DNA of 64,000 nucleotides from Actinoallomurus purpureus (GCF_024055795.1 NZ_JAMXMY010000019.1:1-64000); one strand, 5' to 3'. Numbered from the stretch's first letter, positions 26,613-36,161 are shown. Notes: generated by a model not told the origin, from the sequence alone. Numbers and translations: made by a program.

Positions 26613-29105
26613 TCACTCCGTGGAGTGGCCGAGCCATACGTCGTGCGCGTCCTCGTCCTTCTCGGTCAGGCTGACCGCGCTCGCCACGGGCGGATACCCG
26701 GTGGCGGTGACGGTGTACTGCCCGCCGGTCAGGTCGGCGAAGGAGTACCGCCCGTCCGGGCCGGTGAGGGTGGCGCCGGCGACGTTCCCGGCCGCGTCCA
26801 GCAGCGTGACGCGCGCGTCGGGGAGCGGGCCGTGCCCGTGCGCCCGGACCGTTCCGGCGACGCGGATGCCGGGCCGCAGCTCGATGTCCTGCCGGGTCAT
26901 CCCGGCGCCTCGCGCGGCGCTCTCGTCGCCGACCTCGACCGGCAGGGCGGCCGGGCGGTGCCCGTCGGCGCTGACCGCGATCGTGTACGTTCCGGCGACC
27001 ACCTGGGTGAAGATGTAGCGGCCCTGGGCGTCGGTCAGCCCACTGGCGACGACCTCGCCGCGCACATCGGTCACGACGATCACGGCGCTCCCGACGGGTG
27101 CGCCGTGCGTGTCGCGCACCGTTCCGGTCAGCCCGCCGTTGCCGGTGAGGGTCAGGTCGAAGTCGAGCGGCCGGTCGCCGGTCACGAGGGTCGCGGCCTG
27201 CGGGTCGTGGTCACCGGCCGCCGCGATCAGGACGTACGTCCCGCTGCCCGGCGTCGCGACCTCGTAGCCGCCGTCCGGCCGCGTCGTCGCACGCCCGATC
27301 TGGCGACCGCGAACGTCGATCAGCGTGATCGCCGCGTGCGGCACGGGGATCCCGTCGGCACCGCGGATGAAGCCGCGGATCACGCCGCCGTACCGGCCCT
27401 CCGGGGCGGGAGCCGATTCCGGGCCGGCGGTCCGTACGGGCGAGGTGGTGGACCGGGCCATGACGTCCGGCAGGGTATGGGCGGCGACGGCGACGAGTTC
27501 CGGCTCGGCGCGCCGGGCGTGCTGGCCGTGGGGCGATGCCTCGGCCGGTACGGCCTGCTGCTCGAGGTTGGCGGTGCGCAGCGGCACCTCCTTGAGGAAG
27601 ACGACCGCGATCAGCGCGAGGAGCGCGCACGGCGCCGCGTACATGAACACGTCACCGATGCCGTGGCCGAACGCGTCCTCGACGACCGCGCGCACGGGGG
27701 CGGGCAGCGCCGACAGCTTGGGGATCGAGTCGCCGCCACCGGCGCCGTGTACGCCGAGGCGCGCGAGGCCGTCCGCGGTGTAGTGGGTGACCCGGTTGGC
27801 CAGGACCGCGCCGAGCGCCGAGACGCCCAACGCCCCGCCGAGCGTACGGAAGAAGGCCACGGACGAGCTGGCCGCTCCCAACTCGTGCGTCTGCACCTGG
27901 TTCTGCACGGCCAGCACGAGGTTCTGCAGGGTCATGCCGAGCCCCGCCCCGATCGCGAGCATGAAGATCGAAGCCTGCCAGTACGCGGTGTCGTGGCGCA
28001 GCACGCTCATCATGCCGTAGCCGGCGGTGAGGAGCAGACCACCGATGACCAGGAATGCCTTCCAGCGGCCGGTGCGGGTGATGATCCGGCCGACGACGGT
28101 CGACGACAGGGCCAGCCCGGCGATCATCGGCAGCGTCATGATGCCGGCCTTCGTCGGCGAGTCGCCGCGGGCGAGCTGGAAGTACTGGCTGAGGAAGGTG
28201 GTCGCGCCGAACAGCGCGACGCCGACGAAGAGGCTCGCCACCACGGCCAGGGCCATGGTCCGGTTGCGGAACAGGCGAAGCGGCACGATCGGCTCGGCGG
28301 CCTGGGTCTCGACGACCACGAACACCACGGCGAGGAGGAGCGCGCCGCCGATCATCACGGCGGTCTGCCAGGACAGCCAGTCGTACCTCTGACCGGCGAA
28401 CGAGACCCAGACCAGCAGCAGGGACACCGCCGCGGTGATCAGCGTGGCGCCGATCCAGTCGATCTTGACCTTCCGCCGGCGGACCGGCAGGTGCAGGGTC
28501 CTCTGCAGGACCAGCAGCGCGATCAGGGCGAACGGCACGCCGACGTAGAAGCACCAGCGCCAGCCGAGCCAGGAGGTGTCGACGATGACACCGCCGATCA
28601 GCGGGCCGCCGATGGTGGCCAGCGCGAAGACCGCGCCGATGTAGCCGGAGTACCGGCCGCGCTCACGCGGCGAGATCATCACCGCCATGATCACCTGGAC
28701 GAGGGCGGTGAGCCCGCCGGCGCCCAGACCCTGGATCACCCGGGCGGAGATGAGCATCGCGGGGTTCTGCGCGACGCCGGCGAAGGCCGAGCCGGCGACG
28801 TAGATGATCAGGCCCAGCTGGACGAGGAGCTTCTTGCTCACCAGATCCGCGAGCTTGCCCCAGATGGGCGTGGAGACCGTGGTCGCGAGGAGGGTGGCGG
28901 TGATCACCCAGGTATAGGTCGTCTGGCTCGCGTGCAGGTCGGCGATGATCGTGGGCAGGGCGTTCGACACGACGGTCGACGACAGGATCGCCACGAACAG
29001 GCCCAGCAACAGGCCGGACAGTGCTTCCAGGATCTGCCGGTGCGACATCGGGGCGTCCGTGCCGTGGTCGGTCGCCCGTACCTCGGCCGGTGCTGCGGTC
29101 GTCAT
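26613..29105 (-). CDS. MFS (DHA2-type) drug exporter fused to three carboxypeptidase-regulatory-like domains
   Basis: An 830-residue protein. Residues about 20-530 form a 14-helix DHA2 antiporter: motif A-like WGKLADLVSKKLLVQ, motif C-like GPLIGGVIVD, and helices through VFMYAAPCALLALIAVVFL. After a 50-residue linker come three beta-sandwich repeats of the carboxypeptidase-regulatory/Cna-B type, each starting IRGFIRGADG, LTGTVRDTHG or VAGTVRAHGH and containing a GxY(x)F/V turn. The repeats would lie on one membrane face; their job is unknown. AAAGGAG sits 4 nt before the ATG. Two MarR-like boxes upstream suggest induction by the substrate. Confidence 0.88.
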   Translation of the reverse strand: MTTAAPAEVRATDHGTDAPMSHRQILEALSGLLLGLFVAILSSTVVSNALPTIIADLHASQTTYTWVITATLLATTVSTPIWGKLADLVSKKLLVQLGLIIYVAGSAFAGVAQNPAMLISARVIQGLGAGGLTALVQVIMAVMISPRERGRYSGYIGAVFALATIGGPLIGGVIVDTSWLGWRWCFYVGVPFALIALLVLQRTLHLPVRRRKVKIDWIGATLITAAVSLLLVWVSFAGQRYDWLSWQTAVMIGGALLLAVVFVVVETQAAEPIVPLRLFRNRTMALAVVASLFVGVALFGATTFLSQYFQLARGDSPTKAGIMTLPMIAGLALSSTVVGRIITRTGRWKAFLVIGGLLLTAGYGMMSVLRHDTAYWQASIFMLAIGAGLGMTLQNLVLAVQNQVQTHELGAASSSVAFFRTLGGALGVSALGAVLANRVTHYTADGLARLGVHGAGGGDSIPKLSALPAPVRAVVEDAFGHGIGDVFMYAAPCALLALIAVVFLKEVPLRTANLEQQAVPAEASPHGQHARRAEPELVAVAAHTLPDVMARSTTSPVRTAGPESAPAPEGRYGGVIRGFIRGADGIPVPHAAITLIDVRGRQIGRATTRPDGGYEVATPGSGTYVLIAAAGDHDPQAATLVTGDRPLDFDLTLTGNGGLTGTVRDTHGAPVGSAVIVVTDVRGEVVASGLTDAQGRYIFTQVVAGTYTIAVSADGHRPAALPVEVGDESAARGAGMTRQDIELRPGIRVAGTVRAHGHGPLPDARVTLLDAAGNVAGATLTGPDGRYSFADLTGGQYTVTATGYPPVASAVSLTEKDEDAHDVWLGHSTE

Positions 29106-29260
29106 CTATCTCCTTTCGCTCCCATGGACGCACGGGAGGGCCGTCACGCGCTCTCCGCGGTGCGGGCCGGTGGGAGCCGGACGAGGGCCGGGAACAGGGC
29201 CACGCCTCGCCGGTCGGGGGACGCTCGGCGTGGCCGTGACCGGGCCACGCCGATGATTAC

Positions 29261-29302
29261 TTGCCTAAAGCAACTGTACGGCCGTTGGTTGCCCTAAGCA
29301 AC
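29261..29302. promoter_or_regulatory. Pair of MarR-type operator boxes
   Basis: TTGCCTAAAGCAA (29261-29273) and GTTGCCCTAAGCAAC (29288-29302) share TTGC-N5-GCAA and lie about 28 bp apart, 150-200 bp upstream of the exporter start. Confidence 0.6.
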
Positions 29303-29355
29303 TTGATCTCCCGCGCGACGCTCCGGCGGCGAATCCATGGGGAAAGAAGAAGGGC

Positions 29356-29377
29356 CGACCGGGCGTACGCCCGGTCG
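29356..29377. terminator. Perfect hairpin after the SapA-like gene
   Basis: CGACCGGGCG and its complement around a central TA, 26 nt downstream of the minus-strand secreted-protein gene. Confidence 0.6.
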
Positions 29378-29403
29378 ACCCGTTCTGGTCGTGAACCTGG
29401 AGG

Positions 29404-29823
29404 TCAGCCGCAGGTCGGCGTGGAGGTGTAGCTGAACGCGCCGTACGTGCCGCTGTAGACCATGCAGGCACCCTGCGGGTCGGCCTTCAGCGGCCCGGCG
29501 TAGTACTTGAAGGCCGCGGGACCATCGACCTGGGTGGACCCGCCCGTGATCTTCAGCCCAGCCGAGATCTTGACGGAGTTCCCGACGTACGCGCCCTGCT
29601 TGAGCGTCACGATGCAGTTGGTGGGACCGTTGTTGAGGAAGTAGACCCGCGCCTCACCGGCGTTGCCCAGCGGCTGCGACTCCACCACCTGGAAGCCGGA
29701 TCCACAGATCTGCTCCGGGGTGTAGGAGATGCTCGCCTGCGCCGCACCCGCCGTGAGCACCGACGCCGTCAGCGCCACTCCCGCACCCAGCGCCGCCGCC
29801 GCGATCCTCTTCGTCCTGTCCAT
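29404..29823 (-). CDS. Spore-associated protein A-like secreted protein
   Basis: A 139-residue protein with a signal peptide ending near residue 30 (AGAAQAS). The mature domain resembles SapA of Streptomyces spores: ICGSGFQVVESQPLG, ARVYFLNNG, NCIVTLKQG, YYAGPL, and C-terminal CMVYSGTYG...CG. It has four cysteines that could make two disulphides. SapA-type proteins are released with or bound to the spore or hyphal surface; no enzyme activity is known. Single gene with its own terminator. Confidence 0.75.
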   Translation of the reverse strand: MDRTKRIAAAALGAGVALTASVLTAGAAQASISYTPEQICGSGFQVVESQPLGNAGEARVYFLNNGPTNCIVTLKQGAYVGNSVKISAGLKITGGSTQVDGPAAFKYYAGPLKADPQGACMVYSGTYGAFSYTSTPTCG

Positions 29824-29985
29824 GCCTCTACCGCCTCATCATTATCGGAGGGCCGGATTCCCCGACCCAATGTGATCAACGATAGGCGTTATGGATCATG
29901 ATGCGCGAGGGCCGGACCGCCCCTGGCGGGCAGTCTCCGGCGACCCGTCGCCGCGCCCGCGGAGCCGTCCGGGAGATCGGTGACG

Positions 29986-30468
29986 TCAGAGGGGCTCGCC
30001 GGTGAGGCCGGCGTGGGAGAGCCGCTGGGTGAGCCAGAGATGGAAGGACCCGGCCAGGCCGAGCCAGACGGTCGTCGACGCGGCGAACTGCTCGCGGGTC
30101 ACGCCACCGTCGATGCGCATCATCGCCTCACTGACGACGAGGACGCTGCCGTCGTCGTCGGTGGCGGTGTAGCCCTTCAACCCGGTGGTGTCGCGGTTCC
30201 ACTCGTCGAGGACCGTGCAGAGCACCGGCTTGTCGTCCACGCTGAAGCAGTGGTCATAGATCGTACGGGCCGAGAAGACCTCCTCTTCGTCGCTGAGGGT
30301 GAAGAAGAGGCTGAAGCAGGGCCAGCGTGTGCCGAGGCGGCCGCGCGAATCCCGGAACGAGCTGATCTCCAGCTGGTCGAGCACCTGTTCCAGGAGCTCG
30401 AGGTCGGGCCTGACCACACAGGGGTGGGAACCGCTGGAGGACGGGGTACTCGGAGGTTCGGCTTCCAT
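29986..30468 (-). CDS. YbjN-domain protein
   Basis: A 160-residue cytosolic protein with the YbjN fold, related to type III secretion chaperones: VRPDLELLEQVLDQLEI, a beta-sheet stretch WPCFSLFFTLSDEEEVFSAR, and a terminal helix EQFAASTTVWLGLAGSFHLW. Family members affect stress and motility phenotypes in enterics, without a known reaction. AAGGA is 7-8 nt before the ATG. It is divergent from the XRE regulator gene about 180 bases away. Confidence 0.75.
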   Translation of the reverse strand: MEAEPPSTPSSSGSHPCVVRPDLELLEQVLDQLEISSFRDSRGRLGTRWPCFSLFFTLSDEEEVFSARTIYDHCFSVDDKPVLCTVLDEWNRDTTGLKGYTATDDDGSVLVVSEAMMRIDGGVTREQFAASTTVWLGLAGSFHLWLTQRLSHAGLTGEPL

Positions 30469-30649
30469 GCGTGACTTCCTTCTCGCGGACAGTAATCAGA
30501 TTGTGCCTCACCAACGCCATTGGGGACGCGTTACCGGAACTTTCCCTTGGAACCCTCGCCGTCTCCTGACCGAAGAAACACTTCGACCGCCGACGAAGAG
30601 CCGGCCGAGGGTGTTCAGTGCCGGCTCGGAGTTGCCTAAGGTCGGGATC

Positions 30650-31516
30650 ATGGCCAGTGCTCAGTCCCCCATGTCCGGTGACCGCCGCCGCGCCGAGTTG
30701 CGGGAGTTCCTGCGCAGCCGTCGGGCGGGGATCTCGCCCGCCGATGTCGGCATCCCGGACGGTGGTCGCCGTCGCACGCCGGGGTTGCGGCGCGAGGAGG
30801 TCGCGGTGCTGGCCGGAGTCGGGGTGTCCTGGTACACGTGGCTGGAGCAGGGGCGCGACATCAAGGTCTCCGAACAGGTCCTCGACGCGCTCGCCCGTGT
30901 GCTGTCGCTGGATACCGCCGAGCGCGCGCACCTGTACCGGCTGGCCGGGCTCAACCCGCCGCAGGCCCGGTCCACGCCTTCCGTGCCCGCCTCGCCGGAG
31001 GTGCAACGGCTGCTGGACGCCTGGTCGCCGCGGCCCGGCTACATCCGCGACCGCCACTGGAATTTCACCGCCATCAACGACGCCGCGCGGGTGGTGTTCG
31101 GCTACGGCGAGACCGATCACAACTGCCTGGTCTCCTTCTTCACCAACGTCCGCTATCGGGTGCTGCACCGGCAATGGGCCGAGACCGCGCTTGACGTGGC
31201 CGCCGGTTTCCGCGCCGACGCGGCGCGCTACCCGGATGATCCGGAGTTCGACCGCATCGCCACCGATCTCGCCGCGGTCAGTCAGGAGTTCGCCGAACTG
31301 TGGGCGCGCCACGACGTGGCCGAGCACACCAGCGCGGTGAAAGCGGTCGATCACCCCGAGGCCGGGACGCTGACATTCGACGCCACACTGCTGCCCCTGC
31401 CCGAGCACCCCGGACACCACCTGATCCTCCACAACCCCCGTCCAGGCACCGACACCCAGGAGCGGCTGGAGAAGCTGATGCGGGACCGCAGCCTGGTGGT
31501 GGCACACCCAGGATGA
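30650..31516 (+). CDS. XRE-family regulator with MmyB-like ligand-binding domain
   Basis: A 288-residue protein. An N-terminal HTH (RRAELREFLRSRRAGISP, then TPGLRREEVAVLAGVGVSW and WLEQGRDIKVSEQVLDALAR) is followed by the MmyB-like PAS-related domain (YIRDRHWNFTAINDAARVVF, FFTNVRYRVLHRQWAETA, and a conserved terminal HPGHHLILHNPRPGTDTQER). Such regulators often sit beside short-chain or quinone oxidoreductases and respond to fatty or aromatic ligands. The gene ends 44 nt before a quinone-oxidoreductase-like gene in the same direction, fitting that pattern. Start by homology-like N-terminus; no strong ribosome site. Confidence 0.85.
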   Translation: MASAQSPMSGDRRRAELREFLRSRRAGISPADVGIPDGGRRRTPGLRREEVAVLAGVGVSWYTWLEQGRDIKVSEQVLDALARVLSLDTAERAHLYRLAGLNPPQARSTPSVPASPEVQRLLDAWSPRPGYIRDRHWNFTAINDAARVVFGYGETDHNCLVSFFTNVRYRVLHRQWAETALDVAAGFRADAARYPDDPEFDRIATDLAAVSQEFAELWARHDVAEHTSAVKAVDHPEAGTLTFDATLLPLPEHPGHHLILHNPRPGTDTQERLEKLMRDRSLVVAHPG

Positions 31517-31560
31517 GCTGACACTGCCGGCGCGCGTGCCACCGCAGCAGGATCATCGCC

Positions 31561-32541
31561 ATGAACAGCAGCAACGCGCAGATGAAGGCAGTGACCATTC
31601 CCGAGTTCGGCGACGCCGAGGTCCTCCGCGTCGACACCATGCCGATCCCCGAGCCCGGGCCGGGCCAGGTCACCATCGACGTGGCCTACGCGGGCGCCAA
31701 CTTCGCCGAGGTCCTGTACCGGCGCGGCGTGGTCGACGTGCCGCTCCCCTTCGTACCCGGCATCGAGGTCGCGGGCCGGATCCGTGCCGTCGGTGCGGGC
31801 GTCGAGGACCTGACGGCCGGTCAGCCGGTGGCCGCGCTCACCATCGTCGACAGCGGCGGCTACGCCGAGGTCGCGGTCACCTCCGCGGATCTGGTCGCCC
31901 CGCTGGACGGCCTCGGCATCGAGATGGGCGTGGCCGCGGCGCTGCCGTCCAACAGCACCACCGCATTCCTCGTGCTCGATCGGGTGGCCCGCATCGAGCC
32001 CGGGGAGAGCGTCCTGGTCCATGCCGCGGCCGGCGGGGTGGGCAGCCAGTTGGGCCAGGCCGCCCGGCTGCTGGGTGCGGGCCGGGTGGTCGGCACAGTC
32101 GGCAGCGAAGCCAAGATCGAGACCGCCAAGAGGTTCGGCTACGACGAGGTGATCGTGCGTGACCGGCTCGCCGATGCGGGTGAGTTCGACATCGTCGTCG
32201 ACATGGTCGGCGGCCCCGCTCGGCGTGCCGGCCTGGACCGGCTGGGCCCGATGGGACGCCTGGTCGTGATGGGCAACGCATCGGGCGCCGAAGACGTCGC
32301 CATCCCGGCCAACGAACTGTGGTTCACCAACAAGACGGTCTCCGGCTTCAACCTGGCCGCCTTCTCCGCCGCCTTCCCGAAGGCGGCGGGCCGTACGCTA
32401 CGCCGCGCGGTGGAGGCCGCGGCGAAGGGGGACCTGCGCGTGCAGGTCGAGACGCTGCCGCTGGAGCAGGCCGCCCAGGCCCACCGCCGCATCGAGGCGG
32501 GGGCGACCACCGGCAAGCTGGTGCTCGACGTCGCGTCGTGA
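31561..32541 (+). CDS. Zinc-binding-dehydrogenase-type quinone oxidoreductase
   Basis: A 326-residue MDR-superfamily enzyme of normal length: MKAVTIPEFGDAEVLRVDTM at the N-terminus and a GroES-like part with PGIEVAGRIRAVGAGVEDL. The Rossmann motif is HAAAGGVGSQLGQAARLLGA, and the end is RRIEAGATTGKLVLDV. The structural zinc cysteines are missing, typical of the quinone oxidoreductase branch, so NADPH-dependent reduction of quinones or enones is the likely reaction. Probably co-transcribed with the upstream XRE regulator. Confidence 0.88.
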   Translation: MNSSNAQMKAVTIPEFGDAEVLRVDTMPIPEPGPGQVTIDVAYAGANFAEVLYRRGVVDVPLPFVPGIEVAGRIRAVGAGVEDLTAGQPVAALTIVDSGGYAEVAVTSADLVAPLDGLGIEMGVAAALPSNSTTAFLVLDRVARIEPGESVLVHAAAGGVGSQLGQAARLLGAGRVVGTVGSEAKIETAKRFGYDEVIVRDRLADAGEFDIVVDMVGGPARRAGLDRLGPMGRLVVMGNASGAEDVAIPANELWFTNKTVSGFNLAAFSAAFPKAAGRTLRRAVEAAAKGDLRVQVETLPLEQAAQAHRRIEAGATTGKLVLDVAS

Positions 32542-33239
32542 CGTGGGTCCGCCCCATACCTTGCTCCTGGGGCCGTCGTCCCGGAGAGGACAGCCCCAGC
32601 CCCACGGGGACCGGCCGCTGCTCAAGCCCCGAATCAGGCCCGGGGTCCCGGCGGGGACACTCGTTTCGCGCCGAGCACCGAAAGCCCCGGCCCAGGCGCG
32701 TTCAGCATGATCTAGCGAGGAACCCCTTCACTTCAGTTCAGCTTCAGGGGTGGGAGGAATCGCTCTACGGCACACCCGGCTGTGAACCGGCGTCGCGGCA
32801 TCCTTGGCGGAAACCCTGAATTCCGGGCGAATCGCGCGAGGGAGGCGTGGGTGTCTTCTCTGAGGTTTCTACTGAGGCGAGATATTTATCGCCTCAGTAG
32901 AAACGCCGGAACGAGACGGCCGAGGCGTGGCTGTGATGGGCCGCACCGGCTCCCATTGGTACCCAAAGCACCGCCTACCGACACCGAGAATCCCTTGGAA
33001 TCAATCGGATTAGACCGGTCGTTTCTGGTTTTCGGTGTAGTCGTTGATGACCTTGAGGGGAACTCCTGGCGCAGACGGATGGCGGGCACGCCCTTACGCG
33101 AGGGAACTGGTAGGGGCAAGCGCATTGGGATGAACGTAGGACCGCGTCTTATGGCCACCTCGGCGGAGCCGGGTGACCGCAGACGCATGTCCCAATAGCG
33201 GCGGTTCTAGCGGAGCTGGCGAGTTCGACCGCCGCTTAG
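32542..33239. other. 700-bp gene-free stretch with a palindromic repeat
   Basis: No open frame with coding character. It contains a perfect 16-bp inverted repeat (separate entry) and lower-GC segments around 32960-33060. Near the end, GCGGCGGT...ACCGCCGC could terminate the minus-strand gene that follows. It looks like decayed DNA. Confidence 0.5.
32835..32904 (+). repeat. Dispersed palindromic repeat, copy B
   Basis: GTTTCTACTGAGGCGA (32865-32880), an AT-only-like 8-nt loop, and the exact complement (32889-32904). About 30 bases before it also resemble copy A (GG-GGC, GTCTT). The hairpin is perfect here and degenerate in copy A near 15.27 kb. Confidence 0.65.
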
Positions 33240-33860
33240 TTAGTGCTGGTTCGGCGCGAGGCAGAGGACGTAGCCGTCGTCGCCGTCCTCTTTTCCGCGC
33301 CAGTAGCGCACGGTCGCCGAGGGGTAGGGGCTGCAGACGCCCTTGCCGCCGGGGAGGGTCTCGTTGATGCTGACGCTGATCCGCGAGACGTGCTCCACCT
33401 TGCCGACGACCTTGTAGCCGGCCGTCGCGTCCGTGCAGGCGACGACCTTCATGTTGTCGCCGCTGATCCGCCTGCCGCTGTCGGTCGTCTTGGCGGTCGA
33501 CCTCTTGACGCAGTCACCGACGGCCGCCTCGTCCTTACCGGACGAGGCCCGGTTCGTTACGACGACGAAGACGATCATGGCGATGAGCGCGAGCGGCAGG
33601 ATGATCAGCAGGCGCTTCCGGCGCTGGGCGGGCGTCAGTCGCCCGGGCAGCATCGGCGGAGGCGGGCCCCCGGGACCGTACGGTCCGGGCGGCATGCCGG
33701 GGCCGGGAGGCATGCCGGCACCAGGCGCGCCGGGAGGCGGCGGCTGCATCCCGTACGGCACGCCCGGGGCCGGTGGCCCGGAGGGCGGCATCGGGTTGGG
33801 CTGCTGCCAGTTGGGCGGCTGCCCGTCGGGCAAGGGCTGCGGGCCGTACGGCGCGGACAT
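33240..33860 (-). CDS. LppU/SCO3897-type membrane-anchored protein
   Basis: A 206-residue protein. The N-terminal 75 residues are Pro/Gly-rich and cytoplasmic (repeats of PPG, MPPGP). One membrane helix follows (LLIILPLALIAMIVFVVVT), then an outside domain with four cysteines (AVGDCVKRS, VVACTDATAGYKVVGKV, KGVCSPYP, YVLCLAPNQ), as in the LppU family. The family pairs its cysteines in disulphides; no reaction is known. ATG 33860 is preceded by GGGAG. The upstream open frame is rejected for lack of a ribosome site. Confidence 0.75.
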   Translation of the reverse strand: MSAPYGPQPLPDGQPPNWQQPNPMPPSGPPAPGVPYGMQPPPPGAPGAGMPPGPGMPPGPYGPGGPPPPMLPGRLTPAQRRKRLLIILPLALIAMIVFVVVTNRASSGKDEAAVGDCVKRSTAKTTDSGRRISGDNMKVVACTDATAGYKVVGKVEHVSRISVSINETLPGGKGVCSPYPSATVRYWRGKEDGDDGYVLCLAPNQH

Positions 33861-34145
33861 CGATGCTCCCGGTCGATGGGGCGGAGAGGGGCGGGTCGCC
33901 TCCCCGAGGGGGACGTCCCGGCCGCCCGTACCGGATCGATCGGAAAAGCCGGGACCGTCCGGATTCTCGCACGGCCCTGCCCGGCTCCGCTTGCTCACCG
34001 CCGCGACGCTCACGCGCCGTCGCCCGTATCGAACAGAGGCTCGGGCCTCCACCCGGCCGGCTCGACGAACGACCCTCGGAATCTCCGTCTCCGGCTGGGT
34101 CACCGCCGACCGCGCCGTCGGCGGTAACCCCCGTGAGACGGTGGG

Positions 34146-34655
34146 CTACTTCTTGTAGCGGACCACGACGTTGCCGCCGCCGATGTACTGGAGGTCGGCG
34201 ACGAACCCGCCTTCAGCGCGGAACTTCGTCTTGTTCGCGAGGTGCGCGGCCGGGGTCGACACCGACTTCGTCGTTGTCTTGTCGTTTGACACGAGCTTCG
34301 GCTTGCCCGTCTTCCGGTCGGTCCACTCGATGTCGACCCCGGTCTCCAGCTTCCTCTTGGTGTACGCGGGACTCTTCTTGACCACCGTGGCCCACACGGT
34401 CTTGCAGGCGTCCGAACGGTAGACGTCGAGGTGACCGCCGACCTTGACCGGCTTGCCGGTGTTCTCGGCGCGACCCCAGATGGTGAAACTCTTCGTCAGC
34501 TTGCCGTGATACTTGCCGGCCGCCTTGGCGCACTTCACCGCGGTCTTCGAGTTCGTCTCGGCGAAGGCGCTCCCGGCCGTGGCGGCGGCGAGGCCGCCGG
34601 CGAGCGCGGTGGCGGCGAGCAGCGCCGGGACCCTACGGCTGAGGTTCAGGTTCAT
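34146..34655 (-). CDS. Secreted lysine/threonine-rich protein, 169 aa
   Basis: A signal peptide (RRVPALLAATALAGGLAAA to GSAFAE, about residue 32) is followed by a basic beta-type domain with two cysteines (VKCAKAAGKY and SDACKTVWATVV) and a GGGNVVVRYKK end. The family was not recognised. The composition resembles the secreted protein ending at 21472, but no alignment is claimed. GGGGAG lies 3 nt before the ATG. Probably released or wall-bound. Confidence 0.6.
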   Translation of the reverse strand: MNLNLSRRVPALLAATALAGGLAAATAGSAFAETNSKTAVKCAKAAGKYHGKLTKSFTIWGRAENTGKPVKVGGHLDVYRSDACKTVWATVVKKSPAYTKRKLETGVDIEWTDRKTGKPKLVSNDKTTTKSVSTPAAHLANKTKFRAEGGFVADLQYIGGGNVVVRYKK

Positions 34656-34947
34656 CGTCTCCCCTTCTTCGGACGGCCGCCCTCGCGGCGCGTCCGTGGG
34701 GTTGAGACATCGGGCGTACGCGATCGGTTCGCCGACCAAGATCACGAAACGATCACGCGGCCACTCGGTGATCGGTGGCTGTGCGAGAGGCCGTCGATGT
34801 CCTGCGCGTAGGTGAGACGTACGGCGACGAAAGCGGACCGGTGACCCTGAACGAATTGGCCAAACCTGGTCAGAGTTTGATTTACCCGGATTATCAGAAT
34901 CTAAGATGATCACGGCAGATGACCGAGCCAACGTCAACGGGGGTCCG

Positions 34948-36161
34948 ATGGTACGTCATCGTTTGTTGCATGCTGCCGCCACACCGATCCTGGGAATTGC
35001 ACTTATCGGCCCACCGGCGGCCGCCGCCGCCGAACCGGTCTCCCATTCTACCGAAACGACGGCCGACCCGGTATGTAAGCCGTTTCCGAGCCTGTGGACG
35101 TATCCGATCGACGGCGCCGGAAGAAGGGCGGCCCGCGCCACGAAGTCCACCGGAACGGTACGCGTATTCGGCAGCGAGGACGCACCGATGAAGGTGACCG
35201 TCCCGCCCCATGGTTTCGACCCTCGAACGGCGACCGACAAACAGCTTCGCCTGTACGGTTTTCCTCCGCGACCGGCGTCCGGTCCCGCTCGCAGAGCGTG
35301 GGAGCAACGGTACCCTCCGGCGATATCGACTACGTGGTCCCGACGATGTGCTCCATGGAAGGTGTCCAGCACCTCCCATCACAGCCGCTGACGACATCCA
35401 CCGCGAAAGCCGGTGTGAGCTACGGCCACAACTGGTCCGGAGGCCTCGTCCAGAAGACTTCGAATGAGCCGAGCTTCACCGCCGCCCATGTGACCTGGGT
35501 CGAGCCGAAGTTCACCGCGAGCTGCGCAGGCAAGTCTGGTTACAGCATCTGGTCGGGGATCGGCGGCTACAACACCGGCGCCCGGAAGAAGTGGGGCCTC
35601 CTCCAGGCGGGCGTTGATAACTTCGGCGGCAAGGGACCGAACCAGGACTACGTGTTCTGGGAGGCGCTGAACCAGAGCAAGTCGGCGACCTTCGGCGAAA
35701 TGAAGGTCAGCAACATGAAGGTGACCGCGGGCGACAAGACCACCGCGACGACCTACTACAACACCGCGGACAAGACGGTCGCCTTCCAGATCAACAACCT
35801 GACCCGCAAGAAGGTCGTCACCCTCGGCCCTTGGATCAAACTGAAGAAGAATCCCGGATGGTACCACAAGGTCTCGGGCTACTACGACGGCCTCTATGCG
35901 GAGGCGGTCGCCGAACGCCCGACGTACGACAAGAAGTATGTCAACCTGAGGAAGCCCGTGACGGGCTCATCGATATTCACCGCTGCAGCGTTCTCCAACA
36001 GCAATGATGGCGGCGACTTCCCGGGCTATCAGTACAAGGGCTGGACGAAGCTGATAATGAACAACGACAACAGCATCCCGCTGTCGACACCGGCCAAGTT
36101 CCCGGAGAGCAAGAAGGCCAAGTCGACCGGCTGGACCAATTCCTGGAAGCGCTGTTCCTAA
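34948..36161 (+). pseudogene. Frameshifted secreted glutamic peptidase (G1/eqolisin family)
   Basis: Two reading frames make one protein. The first (from ATG 34948 with GGGGG upstream) gives a signal peptide (LLHAAATPILGIALIGPPAA) and the family-typical segment HGFDPRTATDKQLRLYGFPP up to about 35310. The second frame continues with VPSGDIDYVVPTMCSMEGVQ and the catalytic domain: SGYSIWSGIGGY, catalytic Gln in LLQAGVDNF, and catalytic Glu in YVFWEALNQ. Passing from one to the other needs a shift of -1 between roughly 35255 and 35320. Both frames have coding-like codon use on their own sides. It is either a recent pseudogene, a sequencing error, or an unusual recoding site; no slippery heptamer is visible. 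Confidence 0.7.

Noticed and set aside
33000-33130. Possible transposase remnant in the gene-free stretch
   Set aside because: Short frames on the minus strand resemble nothing firm and have no terminal repeats; not enough to call.
35255-35320. Programmed -1 frameshifting in the glutamic peptidase gene
   Set aside because: No X-XXY-YYZ slippery heptamer or obvious downstream pseudoknot; an indel is simpler.
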